64,000 nucleotides of DNA from Pagrus major (taxonomy: Eukaryota > Chordata > Actinopteri > Spariformes > Sparidae), in the NCBI RefSeq assembly GCF_040436345.1, contig NC_133220.1, forward strand, positions 9,610,664 through 9,674,663, given 5' to 3'. The position numbers and the translations under genes were made by a program. The notes below the pieces were generated by a model, which had not been told where the DNA came from, searched no databases, and was given only the letters and a program-made list of their open reading frames with translations. This document shows positions 61,264 to 64,000 of this stretch, one piece after another (position 1 is the stretch's first letter; the number at the start of each line of letters is the position of its first letter).

Positions 61264-62684
61264 GTAGGTGGACAGTAGAAAGAGAAAGGCACTGGTGAAC
61301 CAATTGATTTCTCCTCCCATAACACACACATTTAGACCAACTATGAAAGCCACATGGTGGTGAGTAGCATTGATATAGATTTACTATCTAATTACTATCA
61401 TCCCAAGCCCAAGTAGGTGATAGACAGGCAGCCAGATTGTAATGAAGACACCATTCAGGTTTTCAGGATCCCACGAGAGCAGAAGAGCTGGAGGAGATTA
61501 ATTCCACAAGTGCTAATCAGAGGAGTTTTGTACGGAGCTTTGATTTCATTCAGGGGTTTGGGCACTGACTCCCGCCTTCTTCTCCTCCCCTTTGTCTCTC
61601 TCTCCTTCTCCCTCTCCATCTCCCTCCTTCTTCTTGTCGCTGTCAGCAGTATTTGAACCCCCTGAGACCTGTTCTTGATCTCGAGAAAAGGGCTTTCTTG
61701 TAAATGTCCGACTCTGTGCCTTTGTGAAAGCTATAATTCAGCATAATGAGTAGCTTTCATGGAAACAAGTTGAAAGCGAACCATGAAAACAATGATATTC
61801 ATCACATCCTTCGCTCTGGTGGTTTCCAACATGTGCTTCGATTCAACCATGCCTTCAAACAAATAAGATGTAATGTTATTCATAAAAGCAGCCAAGGGAG
61901 GACGGACACACATAATAATGCAATAATTAAAGCTCACTGCGCAGTTAACCAAAGGACTTTGTATCTAAAACGGTCTGTAAATGAAGTGCAATGATTCCTC
62001 TTTCCTACGATGTCATTAGGTATTGTGTTTCTTTTGTTGCATGATTAGTGGGAGATGCATCAGTACGACTTTTTGATACTGATATCAGAATATATCACTT
62101 GATATCATTTGACGTGCTTATCATAAAAAAAACCTTAAAATGACAGATATAGCTTTATTCTGCTGCGTTATTGACACTTGTTACTGTAAATGTTTGGCTC
62201 CTAGAAAGCTACAAAATGCAAATGTCACAATCTGCCAATTACTGTTATAACAAGACAACATAGCCTACAGCCACGCTCTGTGTTAGTAACAAGGGTGCTT
62301 TAAGCTAATGCTAATTCCATCATGCTATTATGCTGATATGTTGCATGTATTATTTTTACCATGTACCCCCATCTTCGTTTGCAGGATTTAGAGAAAAACA
62401 ATAGTTGGGTTCAGATAGAAATGCTCTGTCAAAATATGATAATTCTCATTTATTAATCAGTTATAGGTCCGGGTCTGGATAGCATGGCGTCTAGGTCTGG
62501 ACCCCGACAGCGGTCCGCCTATTAGTGATTGCCTGTTAGTTTTTTTGCTAAAAAGGGGGATGGCGTCCCCCCTCAAATCGCCTCAATTTGATAATTTGCA
62601 CTACACATACAGTACAGCTGAGGCTGATGGTAATGCTGTGAGTTCTGAGGATGTTAAATCATATTTGCAATTCAACCTGAGAAG
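61264..62684 (+). other. plxna2 intron after the first coding exon
   Basis: No further plexin exon (the next should begin with an IDDNFCGL-like segment) is seen before the right edge. Mostly unique AT-rich sequence. A segment near 62455-62535 (GGTCCGGGTCTGGATAGC and CCGCCTATTAGTGATTGCC) resembles a dispersed repeat. Confidence 0.55.
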
Positions 62685-63076
62685 TAGGGGTGGGAATCTC
62701 GAAGCACCTCACGCTTTGATTAGATGTGATTAGAGAATGATAAGTGACGCATCTCGATGCATCAGATTTTTTGATTTCAATAGATACATTATTATTTCTC
62801 ACTGTGTGATTACTTCTACTTTTAAAATGTGTGTTTGTAATGATCCATAATTAGAAAATAAACAGATGAAACACAAGATGTAGCCTGGCTCAGAACGTAT
62901 ACATGATGTTTCAGCAGCCAAAGAAAACATGCAGCTCAGTTTTAAGAATTGTTTATATACAGGCGGTCATAATTTTCGAGGAATTGGGTTTGAATTTCCA
63001 ACTATTGACTTTTCTACATTGAGACGGAAGAGAAAATCAAGATGCATCTAAGAATAGATTTTCTTCCCCACCCCTG
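62685..63076. mobile_element. hAT-like non-autonomous transposon with 8-base duplication
   Basis: 392 bases with termini TAGGGGTGGGAATCTCG and (complement of right end) CAGGGGTGGGGAAG. It is flanked by CTGAGAAG on the left (62677-62684) and CTGAGAGG on the right (63077-63084), an 8-base target duplication with one mismatch. The interior holds CATCTCGATGCATCAGATTT, as in a common fish element. No transposase. Confidence 0.8.
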
Positions 63077-63084
63077 CTGAGAGG

Positions 63085-64000
63085 TCATGAATATCTGGAC
63101 CAAATTTCATGGTAATCAATCCAATAACTGTCAAGACATTTCACAAAAAAACCCGAAATGTCAACCTCATGGCGGCACCAGAGATAACGTCATCATTAGA
63201 GTCATTAGGATTCATCCTCTGGGGACCCTGATGAATCCCTTTTATTCTCCGATGCTACTTTGGAGGGGGTATAATAGATATGACATTAAAAATTCATGCA
63301 GAAATTTAAGCTGTGAATGCAACTGTAAAAAACAAATATTCACATATGTGTTCAATATTTAGGTTTAAAAAGAGAGGAGTTGCATGCTCGCATACTAGCC
63401 AGAAAGAAAAAAGGGCTCATTTTCGAGCAGGGTGGGGGGTGAGATATGAAGTTCCCTTCACCGATCACTTTCAGTGAAGCTCAGGCACATTGCTTGATGA
63501 AAGAAAAAGCACAGGGCTAATATGTGCATAAGAAGTAGGCGATGTGAAATAAGAAATTAGCTGCCCTAAAAAGGTAGATTTATACACTGAGTGACAGCCA
63601 ATTAGCAAAGGTTTGAGGTGCATGTTAGTAGATGTAACAGGACTGCTTAGCATGCTGCTCTCTTTGATGCTTAATCAAAACCTGACATCTCTTGTGCTGT
63701 GTGTTTGTGTGATGTCAGATCAAGCGATCTGAAAAATCACAGAAACGGGCGCAAAATACACAACGTTTCTCGTGTTTGCCATCAGCAATTAGTCTGCTCT
63801 GCAAAATTCTCCCACTCCCAGGCTTGTTGATAAACGCAGCAGCCCAAGCCCCTTTTGAAGTAACCATTTTTAACCCTGGAAATTGTGCACTTTATGCATG
63901 TTACGCTTACCAGAAGTCAGTTTGAGTTCACCTCTACTATTTACACGTGTCTACAGTGATCTCAGTCATTTTCCTGGCTTACACTTATGCTCTTCCTCTC
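63085..64000. other. plxna2 intron, repeat fragment then unique DNA
   Basis: 63095-63240 (GACCAAATTTCATGGTAATC and CTCATGGCGGCACCAG) is a piece of a common fish repeat. The remainder has no supported feature. Confidence 0.4.

Noticed and set aside
60379..61267. Alternative frames over the plexin exon (63-134 codons)
   Set aside because: Shadows of the plxna2 coding exon.
1..64000. CRISPR array, phage, plasmid, operon or other prokaryotic system
   Set aside because: Nothing of this kind is visible; introns, repeats and gene families are those of a fish genome.

Overview
The window is vertebrate nuclear DNA, most likely from a percomorph (spiny-rayed) teleost. The evidence is two fish-type V1R-like olfactory receptor genes (ora family), compact introns of about 95 bases next to long introns, AT-rich intergenic DNA full of short non-autonomous DNA transposons of kinds common in percomorph genomes, and a plexin-A2 exon clearly of vertebrate type. 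It is not prokaryotic, so operons, ribosome binding sites and CRISPR do not apply. Most short open frames in the window are chance or low-complexity.

Layout. (1) 1-2450, minus strand: the 5' end of a PHTF-family gene (probably phtf1). It has three short coding exons (1684-1655, 253-197, 99-30), a likely non-coding first exon ending at 2014, and a CpG-richer promoter around 2050-2450. The gene runs off the left edge. (2) 3859-12541: a head-to-head pair of intact class A olfactory receptors. ora1-like is on the minus strand (4803-3859, 314 aa) and ora2-like on the plus strand (11582-12544, 320 aa). The 6-7 kb between them is full of repeats, including a pentanucleotide array of about 265 bases. 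ora2 has a convincing non-coding leader exon and a 94-base intron that ends 2 bases before its ATG. (3) 12.6-46 kb: a gene-poor stretch with no supported coding exon, holding many transposon copies, microsatellites and a few segments that look like conserved non-coding elements. (4) 45.96-61.26 kb, plus strand: the 5' end of plxna2. A candidate non-coding first exon ends at a consensus donor at 46216. The first coding exon (about 59919-61263) carries the signal peptide and most of the sema domain. The gene runs off the right edge.

Functional reading. The ora genes encode 7-TM receptors for water-borne cues, expected in olfactory sensory neurons. Plexin-A2 is a semaphorin receptor for axon guidance. 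PHTF proteins are multi-pass membrane proteins of the secretory pathway. Nothing suggests the three loci work as one pathway; the arrangement is best read as synteny around the ora1/ora2 pair. I found no clearly new biological system. The most interesting points are the hidden PHTF exons, the leader-intron and upstream-ORF arrangement of the ora genes, the inverted pair of 329-base transposon copies, and two near-perfect hairpins.
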